Shown in pieces: positions 22,801 to 31,451 of a DNA stretch of 44,448 bases (position 1 is its first letter; each line of letters starts with the position of its first letter). Source of the DNA: Chara braunii (taxonomy: Eukaryota > Streptophyta > Charophyceae > Charales > Characeae); NCBI GenBank assembly GCA_003427395.1, contig BFEA01000063.1, positions 2,794,161-2,838,608 on the forward strand. Direction: 5' to 3'. A program made the translations under genes and the position numbers. The notes beneath the pieces are model-generated. The model made no database searches. It was not told the DNA's origin and saw only the letters and a list, made by a program, of their open reading frames with translations.

Positions 22801-22923
22801 TGTCTCATAGCCCCCTGGTAGAATAAGAGGGAGTCCTGGCCTCTCACTCTCTTTGCTGTCATTTTGAGCATTCTGATGATAAGAAAATGGTGAGGGACTG
22901 GCGATAAAACAGTGATAGGTCAA
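19872..22923 (-). pseudogene. LINE C ORF1: CCHC and poly-Gln RNA-binding protein, broken
   Basis: One frame is open from about 22923 to about 20715 except for stops at 22717, 22075, 21898 and 21142. An alternative start (ATG 22871) lies in another frame that overlaps to 22413. Order: Ser/Pro/Gln-rich N-terminus; charged segment (SMEEKEMSEGEQDEILTEEE); a DUF4283/RRM-like region (VRIYLWTSKK, FYWVELRHIPIEAQAAFVHD); knuckle CFKCKAYGHLNTGFAC (C-x2-C-x4-H-x6-C, longer last spacing than usual); a tail with an eleven-residue poly-Gln run. A frameshift near 20710 moves to the frame of 20711-19872, which ends in a very basic KQRQKKKRFKKKRKKQR tract. It probably binds element RNA. Confidence 0.8.
20745..20862. 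repeat. Trinucleotide-rich tract coding poly-Gln and poly-Thr in LINE C ORF1
   Basis: Imperfect TTG/TGT repeats on the plus strand correspond to CAA/CAG and ACA/ACC codons on the minus strand. The tract is inside the ORF1 reading frame and precedes the frameshift near 20710. Confidence 0.85.
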
Positions 22924-23811
22924 TGTTTGTATTAGTTGGTGTTAGTTGGTGGCTTGGGTGTGATGGATGGACTTTCGTGTGGTGGCAATGTCGAGATCAG
23001 AGGGTTAGGGGAGAGGTGAGGGGGGGGAGTGGAAGAGAGGGAGAGAATCAGCGTGGAAGTTAGAGGTAGGGCTGTAACAGGTGAACGCCTGTATAAGGTA
23101 GGAGTAGGGTTGGTGTGGTTGAAGTATGCTTGAGAGGTAGTATAAGAGGATGCACTGTGGAAATCGGGGAATTGTGGGAGCGGGGAAAGACAGAGCAGGT
23201 TGAGTCGTGGGGAGGGGATGGGAGAGAAAGGGCAAAAATGCTCGTGTAGAGGAGCCGCCCGAGGGAAATGAGGTAGAAAGGAGTGAGGTGATCGTATGCG
23301 GTTGCCGACAGGCTTTATCGCTTGCCAATATCACCACTCGGTCATTATCACTTAAAACGACGGTGGTGGAATAATGAGCTAATTTCATTGGGTTTTGATT
23401 TTTTTGGGAGATTGATTGATTGATTTATTAATTGATTGATGGTTGAAAGTTTGATTGATTGATTTATCTGATTTAAATTATGTTTATTGAGTTTATTGGC
23501 GGCACAATTCAGCAGGCTTGGCTGGGCCGGGGAAAGGGGAGAAAGAAAAACGGAGAAGGGGAATAGAGCCAGGGGAGGAGGCGACGCGCTTACCTCTTCA
23601 ACCAAAAAGTAGCGCCTGCTTGATTCTCCACAAGCGCCTCTGCAATCCCGCGGTGTCGGTCGTGTATATCAGCTAACATTCCTGGTTAGCCTTGGTCCTT
23701 CTTGCATGAGATATCTCCCCAAATGCCCTGCTATATGGATTTGGTTTTTCCACCTTCTTGTCCCGTGAGCTTTGAAAAGACACTTCCTGCTAACATCCAA
23801 CCCCGCTACCA
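22924..23811. other. Probable LINE C 5' leader and spacer with GATT repeats
   Basis: On the minus strand it is C/T-rich with weak open frames (23005-23605) that look like low-complexity leader DNA. Positions 23408-23465 hold imperfect GATT tetranucleotides. No gene was recognised. Confidence 0.45.
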
Positions 23812-24037
23812 GGGTGATAAAAAAAAACAGGGAAAGATAACAAATAGATGATGTCTTGCTATAGACCTACCCAGAGTGAAGTAACACTCCACCCACTTCC
23901 CTGCTGACTACTACTCCTCTGACCCGGACGATAAGAAAAAACTGGGGAAAGTAAAAATAGAAGATGTCTTGCTATAATCCAACCAAGAGTGTAGTGACAC
24001 TCCACCCACTTCCTTGCTGACTACTACTCCTTTGACC
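23812..24037. repeat. Tandem duplication, 113-bp unit, two copies
   Basis: Copy one (23812-23924) and copy two (23925-24037) share GATGTCTTGCTATA, ACACTCCACCCACTTCC and TGCTGACTACTACTCC, with scattered substitutions. Confidence 0.85.
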
Positions 24038-24244
24038 ACGTATATTAGTGCGTAACTTCTCATTCTACTATTCCCAGGAATAATATGACACACGCCTAGC
24101 TCTCCTTCAAGCACCTGTGTTGAAGATTTGCAGGAAGGCGTCCCTTATCCCTCGGCTGAATTGACCTGTGTAGTTGACGTCCTCTCTCTTGTGCTTGTGT
24201 TGCTAATTATGGAGCGCGTCCTGTCACGACAGATTAGAAGATGT

Positions 24245-24460
24245 CCGATGTACCACTTGGTTTACTAACAGTTGTCGGAACACCTATCACTGTAAGTGAC
24301 CCGTGTCAGGATGTACCACTTGGTTTACACACACACTTGTTTTGGAAGGCAATTCTCCTCTATACTCCCTCCCCGGAGGGGAGCGGCGGACGTACTGCTA
24401 AAACCATCGCTCCGGAGTACATTTGTCGGAACACCTGTCACTGTAGGTGACACGTGTCAA
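24245..24460. repeat. Interleaved direct repeats
   Basis: GATGTACCACTTGGTTTA occurs at about 24240-24267 and 24310-24328. GTCGGAACACCTRTCACTGT with the following GTGAC.CGTGTCA occurs at about 24273-24308 and 24426-24460. The order suggests local duplications in an unnamed repeat. Confidence 0.75.
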
Positions 24461-24568
24461 GGGCTCGCTGCACGTCAGCCTGTGACGTGTCCAGCTCCAA
24501 GGTGCCAGCCCTTCATGCGCGTGCGTTAGGCGCCGTGCCCGTCCAAGACCCTTCCCACAAACAAAACC

Positions 24569-24690
24569 AGGCGTGCGCCATTCTAACGCCCTGCCGGTGT
24601 CCATGCGCAAGGCTGCAATTGAGTTTTGAACCCGCAACCTCATACCACAACACGCATTTCCAACCGGTGCTCTAACCTTTAGTCGTGCCT
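24569..24690 (-). mobile_element. tRNA-derived SINE head, minus copy
   Basis: On the minus strand it reads GGTTAGAGCACCGGTTGGAA (A-box side), TGCGGGTTCAAAACTC (B-box), then GGACACCGGCAGGGCGTTAG. It matches 28832-28950 closely. The A-box start is degraded here (ACTAAAGGTTAGAGC). It is a pol III-derived retroposon piece, not a working tRNA gene. Confidence 0.7.
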
Positions 24691-24805
24691 AACCGTATAT
24701 AGATGCATGATGTGCGAAGTAGAGCGCGTAACCACTTCGAATACAGCCTGCGCCAAGTCTGTCTCCAACTTCCACCCGCAGTCTAAACACAGTCCCCTGA
24801 GAAAA

Positions 24806-24830
24806 TTAAACCACCAGTACCTCGCCCAGC
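24806..24830 (+). repeat. Solitary TTAA-ACCACCAGTACC element end
   Basis: TTAA (24806-24809) followed by ACCACCAGTACCTCGCCCA. It matches the left ends at 28162 and 41014. A partner in the opposite orientation is not obvious nearby; the right end at 26951 could belong to this one if the interval is nested. Confidence 0.5.
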
Positions 24831-25019
24831 TATGCAGTCCGACCCTCGGGGGACCGATATGCCGAACCTGCCGAGCCTGGAGGTACCAGTAGCCGGACAG
24901 GTCGAGCCTGGAAGTAGCAGTAAAAAAAAGAAAAAAAAACAAAAAGAAAAAAAAAAAACACAACAACGCTAGTGACGAGAATGCAGTTGGATACATTATG
25001 GGAAGTGGTTATGAGAGCA

Positions 25020-25530
25020 TGCTCTGCACTACACTTGAGTCTTGAAGAATCAAGTGTACGGCACCGTCGCACTTACACTCGAAAACAAAGCTGGGAAACA
25101 GCTTCAAGAGCTGTCAGATCGGCGCTAGATTCTTCAAGAGTGAGTCATCGCTCCACTCACTCTTGACGCATGCTCTTGAATTTCTTTTTCAAGAGGTGTC
25201 AGAAGGCCCAATTCTGACAGCTCTTGAAGTGTTCAAGTGTGCCTACCTGCAAGGGTGTTTTTTTTAAGGGTGGTCGGCCTGACCCTTCACGAGCTCTTCA
25301 GCTTTCAAGAGCGGGCCTCCAGCCTGGGCGGACAAAGCAGCTTTGCATCGTCGTGTAGCATTCAAGACTGGAAAAAAAAAACAAAAAAAACAAATCAAGA
25401 ATCCTTCAAAAGTAGGGCCGTGGAGAGTCAGTGCAGCGAAGACGGCTATTGAGAGCATTTCTCTTGTCTGAGAGCTCTTGATCTACTCTTGAACTTTTTT
25501 GTGAGTCAAACGTAGTGCAGCGAGGCCCAA
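25020..25530. repeat. Dense foldback built of CTCTTGAA/TTCAAGAG motifs
   Basis: Nested inverted repeats are visible: a perfect 17-bp pair, CTTCAAGAGCTGTCAGA (25102-25118) with its complement (25213-25229), enclosing a perfect 12-bp hairpin TCAAGAGTGAGT/ACTCACTCTTGA (about 25134-25166). About ten more TTCAAGAG/CTCTTGA copies follow to 25490. The outer ends share CTGCACTAC (about 25024) and its complement (about 25513), and the right end continues to GAGGCCC. It looks like a large MITE with the same GGGCCTC end as 2965 and 25902. The left end is unclear. Confidence 0.6.
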
Positions 25531-25901
25531 TGAGGGCGTGAGAATCTAGAAAGTAGGCGAAGACAAAAAAAAAAAAAAGAAAAAAAAAAAAAGAAAAAAG
25601 AAAAAAAGGTCCCATGCTGTCAGAATCTTGAAAGCAAAATTAGACACAAACAAAGGAAATGCTGTTTTGGCCCTGAAACGAGGCGGGATACATCCTCTAA
25701 TGTGCCAGTTGGACTGTTGCCCTCAATGAGGGCATCTGCACTTATCATGGAAACGCCCTGCCTCCATGGCAGGGAAATCTAAAGAAAGGAATCTAAAGAA
25801 AGGAAAGGGAAAAATGAAAAATGAAACAAACGAGAGAATGAACCTCACCGATATAGCCGTGAGATACACCATGCAAAGAGACCAAGTCGCCACGACCTCT
25901 A

Positions 25902-26392
25902 GGGCCTCTTTCCACTACTCGCCATCCGCCGCAAACAGTGGCGAGACTTGGCGAGTCCGAAAAGTGCATTTTTCTGGTGGAAAACGGCTCTTGGTTCCAT
26001 TACATCGCCGCCGCCACGTGCGCTGTGGTTGATGTCCCAGCCTGCTCCGCCGACTGTGGCGGATGGCGGGCTAATGGAACGGTGGCAGCCTTCTCTTCAC
26101 CATGTACTCGGACTGGAAATCACTCCAGGTGCAGCGAAAACTCGCCAACACTATGGGACAACACAGGTCGACTGTCAGGACTGCGGTGTCAGGGGCATTC
26201 GCCACACGAAGCATTTCGTGACAAGTGCGGAGTAGCGCCCTCCACGAAGGGTCGTTGCAGGCAGGGGAAATGGAAAGCCTTGGCGACCCATCGCCAAGTG
26301 ATTTCAGACCCAAATTCTGACAGCGTCCATTTCATGGCTATTGGCGATGCAGTGGAACGAAGTCGCATCCGCCAAGTAGTGGAACGAGGCCC
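25902..26392. mobile_element. 491-bp MITE with GGGCCTC ends and CTA duplication
   Basis: The left end GGGCCTCTTTCCACTACT (25902-25919) and right end (complement GGGCCTCGTTCCACTACT, 26375-26392) match at 17 of 18 positions. CTA flanks both sides (25899-25901, 26393-26395). The interior repeats GGCGA/TCGCC. Open frames inside (25938-26396) have no domain. The 3-bp duplication and GGGCC start fit a Tourist/PIF-Harbinger-type non-autonomous element. Confidence 0.75.
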
Positions 26393-26799
26393 CTAGAAGT
26401 ACCTTTTCCGACCTCAGGGAAGTCCAAAAAGTAGATATTTTTTTGTTTTCTTTTTTAATCCCATTTTTCACCCACTTTCGCTGCGACCGGACGTTCACTG
26501 CAACGACCCCCGTCCGACATGGCGCGTTAACGGCCGCATCAGAGAAATATAGCTGGGGGAGGTACTGGTCTTTTAATAGGGGAAACTGCGCGGTAGTCAA
26601 CAATACGAAGAAGATGACATGAGCTTCACTGTCATGGCGCTATGAGCTTCCTCCCCTCATCCACCGTCAAGGATCTCAACCCTTCCACTCGTATGCCACT
26701 CCGATTGAAGAAAGCATCACGTCCCCTTGGAGGCCAGCTGCGTAAATGGCCCAGCAAAACAACCTAAGCTGATATGCCTGGTGAACCAGCCATTGAAGC
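26393..26799. other. Short spacer between MITEs
   Basis: No feature recognised. A minus-strand open frame at 26304-26603 crosses the MITE boundary and is not credible as a gene. Confidence 0.5.
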
Positions 26800-26803
26800 T
26801 TAA

Positions 26804-26951
26804 GCCACCAATACTCTCCCATACATCGGCCGTGGAAATATTTCAGTAGAAGGGTTTCTGGTTGGATTACTTTGGGTGCTCCCTATGTGGCCCGTCCGTT
26901 CACCATTGTCGCGGCTGGTAATGCGCCGCTACTTTCAGAGGTACTGGTGGT
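26804..26951. mobile_element. TTAA-bounded foldback element (ACCACCA family), 148 bp
   Basis: Left TTAA (26800-26803) then GCCACCAATACTC. Right end is GGTACTGGTGGT (to 26951) then TTAA (26952-26955). The right-end complement, ACCACCAGTACC, is the family consensus. Confidence 0.55.
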
Positions 26952-27005
26952 TTAATGGGCCGCAGCCCCATCACCAACAACAGTCGAGTCGCGTTGCAAG
27001 TGTTA

Positions 27006-27604
27006 GGCCTGGACCCCACTGGCCGGCGGCCTGGAAAGGTTTGGGCGGCGGGATGTTTTTCAGACCCCACTGGCGTTGGAAACCAGTGTGGAAAGTCGGT
27101 GTGGAGAGGGTTTCCGGACCCCACTGCGTCTGGAAGGATGTTGCGGGAATGCTGACAGGGCGTTTCTACATGGTCGGCGGTCTGGAAATTTGACGCCGAC
27201 CGGTTTCCAGACCCTTTCCAAGGAGGCGCCCAGCCGAGCAGGGGGGGGGGGCATGTCCACGAGTTTCCAGATGCGGGCTGTTCGGCGTGGACCACGCACC
27301 GTCGCCGTGGACCGTTCTGTGCACCCGGAGGCCGTTGTGGACATGCCATTTTTTTTTCGAGTGGCACGTTTTTCTCCTGGATCGGTGCAAAACCGGACCT
27401 TGGTCCACAGCCCCCGCCTGACTTGCCTTTTTGGGAAACACCTGTCCGCACTTTCCTATTTGGGTATGCCATTCTGTTTCCAGTGCCTTTCCAACCGGCC
27501 TGCGGTGGGGTCCCAACAAAACGCGGCAACTCTTTCCCAACCACGGTCGGCCGCTTTTTATGGCCAACCCCAGTTTCCAGCCGCCGACCAGTGGGGTCCA
27601 GGCC
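27006..27604. mobile_element. 599-bp MITE with 30-bp inverted ends and TTA duplication
   Basis: The left end begins GGCCTGGACCCCACTGG (27006) and the right end (complement, ending 27604) is the same for about 25 bases with one mismatch, then one gap. TTA flanks both sides (27003-27005, 27605-27607). The interior carries degenerate GACCCCACTGG...TGGAAA subrepeats in both orientations. Both strands have open frames of more than 200 codons, explained by high GC and subrepeats. Confidence 0.8.
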
Positions 27605-27607
27605 TTA

Positions 27608-28157
27608 GTGTCAGGCCAGCTGACGAGACCTCGTTGTGGAAAGTCACTTTCAAGGAAAGCAAAGAATCAGAAACCAGTTTAGGACAAAAGAATCCTGAAA
27701 ACTTTTCTAGGACCTTCCCTGAGTTTCAAGGATATCAAACCCTTTCTTTTTTATTGGGGAAGACGTTGTAAATTTAGCAAACCCTAAATAATGCAAAAAT
27801 TGGCCCAACAAGAATGCACATTGGCCTCTGCTCATCCAGGTGTCGATCATGCACTTGCCTACCTGCACGTCCAGGTGCATTCCAAAGAAGCTAGTTTTTA
27901 AATTTGCAAACCTGAGTGGGCCTTTTATGTACTCGTCTTGAAAACCAGAAAAGATGAAGCACATCTTGCTTCCAGTGGGACAGTTCCCCAATGGGGTCGA
28001 GATCATTATTCCGGCCACCACCACCTTTGCCGATGACAAGTGTATTGCTGAAATTGGAGGTCAGTCACGAGGTAGCATTGAATTATGAGTGCGCGACTTG
28101 TCAAGCCCATGGAGAAAGGGGTTTTCTTGAAAAGAAAAAGAAGAGAAACTCAGATCA
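27608..28157. other. Spacer, nothing recognised
   Basis: AT-richer DNA with no coherent coding frame. The minus-strand open frame at 27707-28039 (about 110 codons) has no recognisable domain. Confidence 0.5.
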
Positions 28158-28161
28158 TTAA

Positions 28162-28470
28162 ACCGCCAGTACTTCTGAGCCTTGGGGTTTGCCTGTGGCA
28201 CATTTCTGCACCGCGGGCGCCCCCAAAAAACGGACCGCTATGGTGTAATTTCTTTTTGTTTTGGCTGGTGGAGCTAGCCAAACGGATCTACCGTCTTCAC
28301 CTGAATACAACGTATGGATATTATAGCTGTACTGGGGGCAACTTTGAGTCTAGATACAGTCATAATGCCTGTACGCTGTATTCAGGTGAAGACGGGAGTA
28401 GGCCAATCCCTGAAGGACCAGCACATGCCATGCTGTGCCAGAGAAAGTAGCTGGGACATGTACTGGTGGT
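28162..28470. mobile_element. 309-bp foldback element (ACCACCA family) with internal hairpin
   Basis: Left TTAA (28158-28161) then ACCGCCAGTACTTCTG. The right end complement is ACCACCAGTACATGTC, ending 28470 and followed by CCAA where TTAA would be expected. It encloses the long hairpin at 28291-28395. No protein is encoded. Confidence 0.55.
28291..28395. ncRNA. Long hairpin, 19-bp perfect stem plus extended inner pairing
   Basis: CCGTCTTCACCTGAATACA (28291-28309) is perfectly complementary to 28377-28395. The next 22 bases on each side still match at about 15 positions, and several differences would be G-U pairs in RNA. This gives a stem of about 41 bp and a short loop. It resembles a microRNA-type precursor or a MITE hairpin. 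Transcription is not shown. Confidence 0.4.
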
Positions 28471-28609
28471 CCAATAACAGCCTGGCCTGTGGACGCCCTA
28501 CTGCTGCAGCGCTTGAATAACGGGCGAGGAATTATACGATTTTCAGCAGGATGTAGTCCATCCCCCTGTCCCCTATGACAGAGTGTGTCAGTGTATGCTG
28601 CTGTTTTTT

Positions 28610-28637
28610 GGGGTGGGGTGGGGTGGGGGGGGGGAGG
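28610..28637 (+). other. G-quadruplex-prone G runs
   Basis: GGGG-T repeated three times then a run of at least ten G. This satisfies the four-tract G-quadruplex pattern. It lies in spacer DNA (28471-28831) that otherwise shows nothing. Confidence 0.7.
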
Positions 28638-28831
28638 TAATAGGGCCCAGTCACAATTTCAGTTTAAAATCCACTTCAGGCATCCCTCAAACAAGGCACA
28701 TCCCCATGTGAATACGGGGACCCTAAAGCTAGGTCCCCGTATGCCTACAATTAGGAGTAATGGTAGGTAGGTAGTGTGAGGTGAAATTGAGAGAAGATTA
28801 TAGCTTTTAATAAAAAGTTTAAAACTAAATA

Positions 28832-28950
28832 GTTGATGTAACTCAGTGGTTAGAGCACCGGTTGGAAATGCGCATTGTGGTATGAGGGTGCGGGTTCAAA
28901 ACTCCGCAGCCTTGCACATGGACACCGGCAGGGCGTTAGAATGACGCACG
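28832..28950 (+). mobile_element. tRNA-derived SINE head, plus copy
   Basis: The A-box-like stretch GTAACTCAGTGGTTAGAGC (28838-28856) and the B-box-like GGGTTCAAAACTCC (28892-28905) are spaced somewhat wider than in a tRNA. They are followed by the shared tail GGACACCGGCAGGGCGTTAG. The acceptor and anticodon stems of a functional tRNA are not preserved. It continues directly into the 286-bp modules at 28983. Confidence 0.75.
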
Positions 28951-28982
28951 GCTGGATCATCATTCCTTGGGATGACGCAGGT

Positions 28983-29560
28983 AAGTTATTACAGACACTG
29001 TGTGCGCACCACCCAAGGGGTAGTCCATGATTGTTGTACGTGGGGACTAGGCGACGGTGGGTATCCTGATGTTCTTGGTTTACGGGGTTGTCATGAGACT
29101 GCTGGGTGGCTTGCATAGTCCGGTTTACTCAAGCCCAGCAGAGCACAACTACAGACTATTTTACAGTGTAGGTCAATAGCTTAGGTCACTTGCACGATTC
29201 ACATAAGGTCCTGTGTACCCTTAGGGCTGCTCATCCTCTTAGCACGTGGTTAAGGGATTGAGGCTGGCAAGTTATTACAGACACTGCCTGCGCACCACCC
29301 AAGGGGTAGTCCATGATTGTTGTATGTGGGGACTGGGCGATGGTGGGTATCCTGATGTTCTTGGTCTACGGGGTTGTCATGAGACTGCTGGGTGGCTTGC
29401 ATAGTCCGGTTTACTCAAGCCCAGCAGAGCACAGCTACAGACTATTTCACAGTGTAGGTCAATAGCTTAGGTCACTTGCACGATTCACATAAGGTCCTGT
29501 GTTCGATACCCTTAGCGCTGCTCATCCTCTTAGTACGTGGTTAAAGGATTGAGGCTGGCA
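28983..29560 (+). repeat. Tandem duplication, 286-bp unit, each with a tRNA-like module
   Basis: Copy one (28983-29269) and copy two (29269-29560) are near-identical from AAGTTATTACAGACACTG to GAGGCTGGCA. Each contains ATAGCTTAGGTCACTTGC and a T-arm-like region. Copy two keeps GTGTTCGATACCC, while copy one lacks five bases there (GTGTACCC), so only copy two has a full B-box-like sequence. Confidence 0.85.
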
Positions 29561-29964
29561 TAGCAGTTCCTTAGTACGGGATGTCAGGAGTGTCAGGAGA
29601 TACTGCACTTTACTGCGGGGCCGGAATGGGCTCCAGGGACATACGAGGGAACGGAGGATTGTCTGCTCTCAGATTACCATACAACACAGGGCTAACAGAT
29701 TATCCAGGGTCAATACATACAGTCCATGATTCACGATTGAGGGTGGGCTATCCTCCTAGTCCGTACCTTAGAGTTGAGGCTGGCATTGCAGTCGTTAGTA
29801 CGGATGTCGGGGTTGTCAGGGGATACTGCACCTTACCGCGGGGCCAGAACAGGCTCCAGGGATATACGAGCGAACGGAGGATCCCCATCTCTCTACCATC
29901 AACACCATAGAACACTGTAGTAAAGACAACATAAGGATAAGAAACTCAATCCATAACTCATGAC
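29518..29964 (+). repeat. Array 1 of about 220-bp monomers
   Basis: Monomers start near 29518 and at 29746, each with TATCCTCCTAGT-like start, GAGGCTGGCAT, TTAGTACGG, GGATACTGCACCTTACCG and GGCTCCAGGGA. The second monomer is nearly identical to 32496-32712 (about five differences in 215 bases). Confidence 0.85.
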
Positions 29965-31390
29965 ACCCAACCTCACGCCCGGCGCGACTTCCTGATCGGA
30001 GTGGGATGTGGGCCTGGAAGTGCGAAAGGGGGTGTGCCAAGGATTTTTGGGAATTTAGGGGTGGAGTCCCAGGTCAGAACTGAGATCTCCTGTGACAAGG
30101 TTTCAGGCGTATATGTGCAAGGAGGCTAAGGGACGGGTTACTTTTGGTCTGATGGCGGTCGATGTCGTGTAGCATAAGGCAGATGGCATGCATGGTGCAT
30201 CATGGGCTGTCCGATCCGCCCGTTCTAGTGACGGCGGCTCGGGAGAGGTCCGCTTGCGATGGTTGCAGTTTCTATGGGTCGGACCTCCGGGTGTGGACAC
30301 GTGTCGATTGTTGTCGCATGTTATGGTTAGGCTCCGTAATTCCAGAGGCTCGGTGGTTGCCGCGTCGTCTGCAATTTCTGCACGGCGTGTGGGGCCAATA
30401 CGGGGCTATGGAGTTCCACGGAACCACCATGAGCTGGTGGTATGGGAGGAGGATGTGTAAGGGAGGGAAATTGGTGGCGATAACGACGAAGACGGGGGAT
30501 ATCAAATATTGCGTGTTATACGTAATTGGGTAGTCGGGAGCCCTCGGGTCGCTGGTTATGGCGCGGCGGAAGTCCCTTGGACACAATCTGTCGTTCTCGG
30601 ATAGACAGAGGAATTCCCGATGTCTCAGCCTTAGTTGTTCTCCCTCCCAGTATTCACTGTACTCTGGATCCTTCCATCCTTCCCGGTCCGTGAGGTACGA
30701 CATCTTGGCATTCCGACGGATTACTAGCTATGGCGTAGTGAGAACCTTTTGCATGCATCAGATTGTACTTCGATTGACAAGGGAATTTTCGAGTATGGGG
30801 GCAGAAATTCCCACCGACTCAGATTTTCGCAAAAAGGAAGTTCCGCGCTTATCTCGATACTGGAGGTGCCTGGTTCATCAGTGATCGAGAATCGCCCGCG
30901 TGTGGACACGTGTAGGCCGTGCTGATCAGATCGCGCTTACACGTGCGCACACGAGGTGTTCGGTCGTACACAAGCCTGTTGGTTGATTGTCATGCAAAAG
31001 TGAGAGTTCAATCCTATATGCAAAATCGCCACGTGGCATAGATACCCACCCAATCATCTAATCATCCAGTGATCCCGCAAACAATCATTTTCGATCATGC
31101 AAAATGACATCGCATACATTAGACACCGCAACAGTCATCAAATTTTTATCGTGACGTCAACAAATCAAAGTGACGAGCAACGACAAACATATCATCCCAT
31201 CAGGACTTCGTCCATTCCATATACGCAAAAGAGGAGGGATCGAGACTGAATGAGACACCATACGAGGGACAACATCGAAACAAGGATGCCGAAAGAAAAT
31301 AAGGGCGAATTGCCCGAGCCGCAATCAAAACTTATATACAAAAACAAAGGAAAAGACAAAGAAACTTGCAACTCCACGCCCATCCATCTC

Positions 31391-31392
<2 letters not shown>
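29965..31392. other. Spacer with weak minus-strand open frames
   Basis: The minus strand is open at 30703-30272 (143 codons). It includes CRNCRRRGNH, which faintly recalls a CCHC knuckle but lacks the correct spacing and the last Cys. The plus strand is also open at 30162-30533. It might be a decayed gag-like piece. No firm feature. Confidence 0.3.

Positions 31393-31449
<57 letters not shown>
31393..31449. repeat. (CT)n microsatellite, about 28 units
   Basis: A pure CT dinucleotide run. On the minus strand it encodes an Arg-Glu repeat, which is not a gene. Confidence 0.97.

Positions 31450-31451
<2 letters not shown>

Larger units (their letters stand above)
15985..22923 (-). mobile_element. 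LINE C: three-ORF L1-type retrotransposon, 3'-truncated
   Basis: This is the longest element in the window, about 6.9 kb on the minus strand. The order is ORF1 (22923-19872), a second ORF (19875-18802) and ORF2 (18784 to about 15985). ORF2 ends after the RT thumb region, before any zf-RVT module. The 5' leader may continue to about 23.6 kb. Stops and a few frame changes make it inactive, but long stretches keep their frame, so decay is moderate. Confidence 0.9.

Noticed and set aside
15985-22923. Endogenous virus
   Set aside because: The APE-type endonuclease, LINE-type RT motifs and ORF1 with CCHC identify a non-LTR retrotransposon; no capsid, protease, RNase H-integrase order or LTR pair was seen.
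26900-27771. Overlapping 214- and 231-codon genes on opposite strands
   Set aside because: They lie largely within a 599-bp MITE with clear inverted ends and target duplication; GC-rich subrepeats explain the open frames.
28832-28905. A functional tRNA gene
   Set aside because: Only A- and B-box-like stretches are kept; acceptor and anticodon stems do not form and near-copies sit inside larger repeats, so it is SINE-derived.
30272-30703. A gag-like protein with a zinc knuckle
   Set aside because: CRNCRRRGNH lacks the correct spacing and the final Cys; neighbouring frames do not continue a retroelement.
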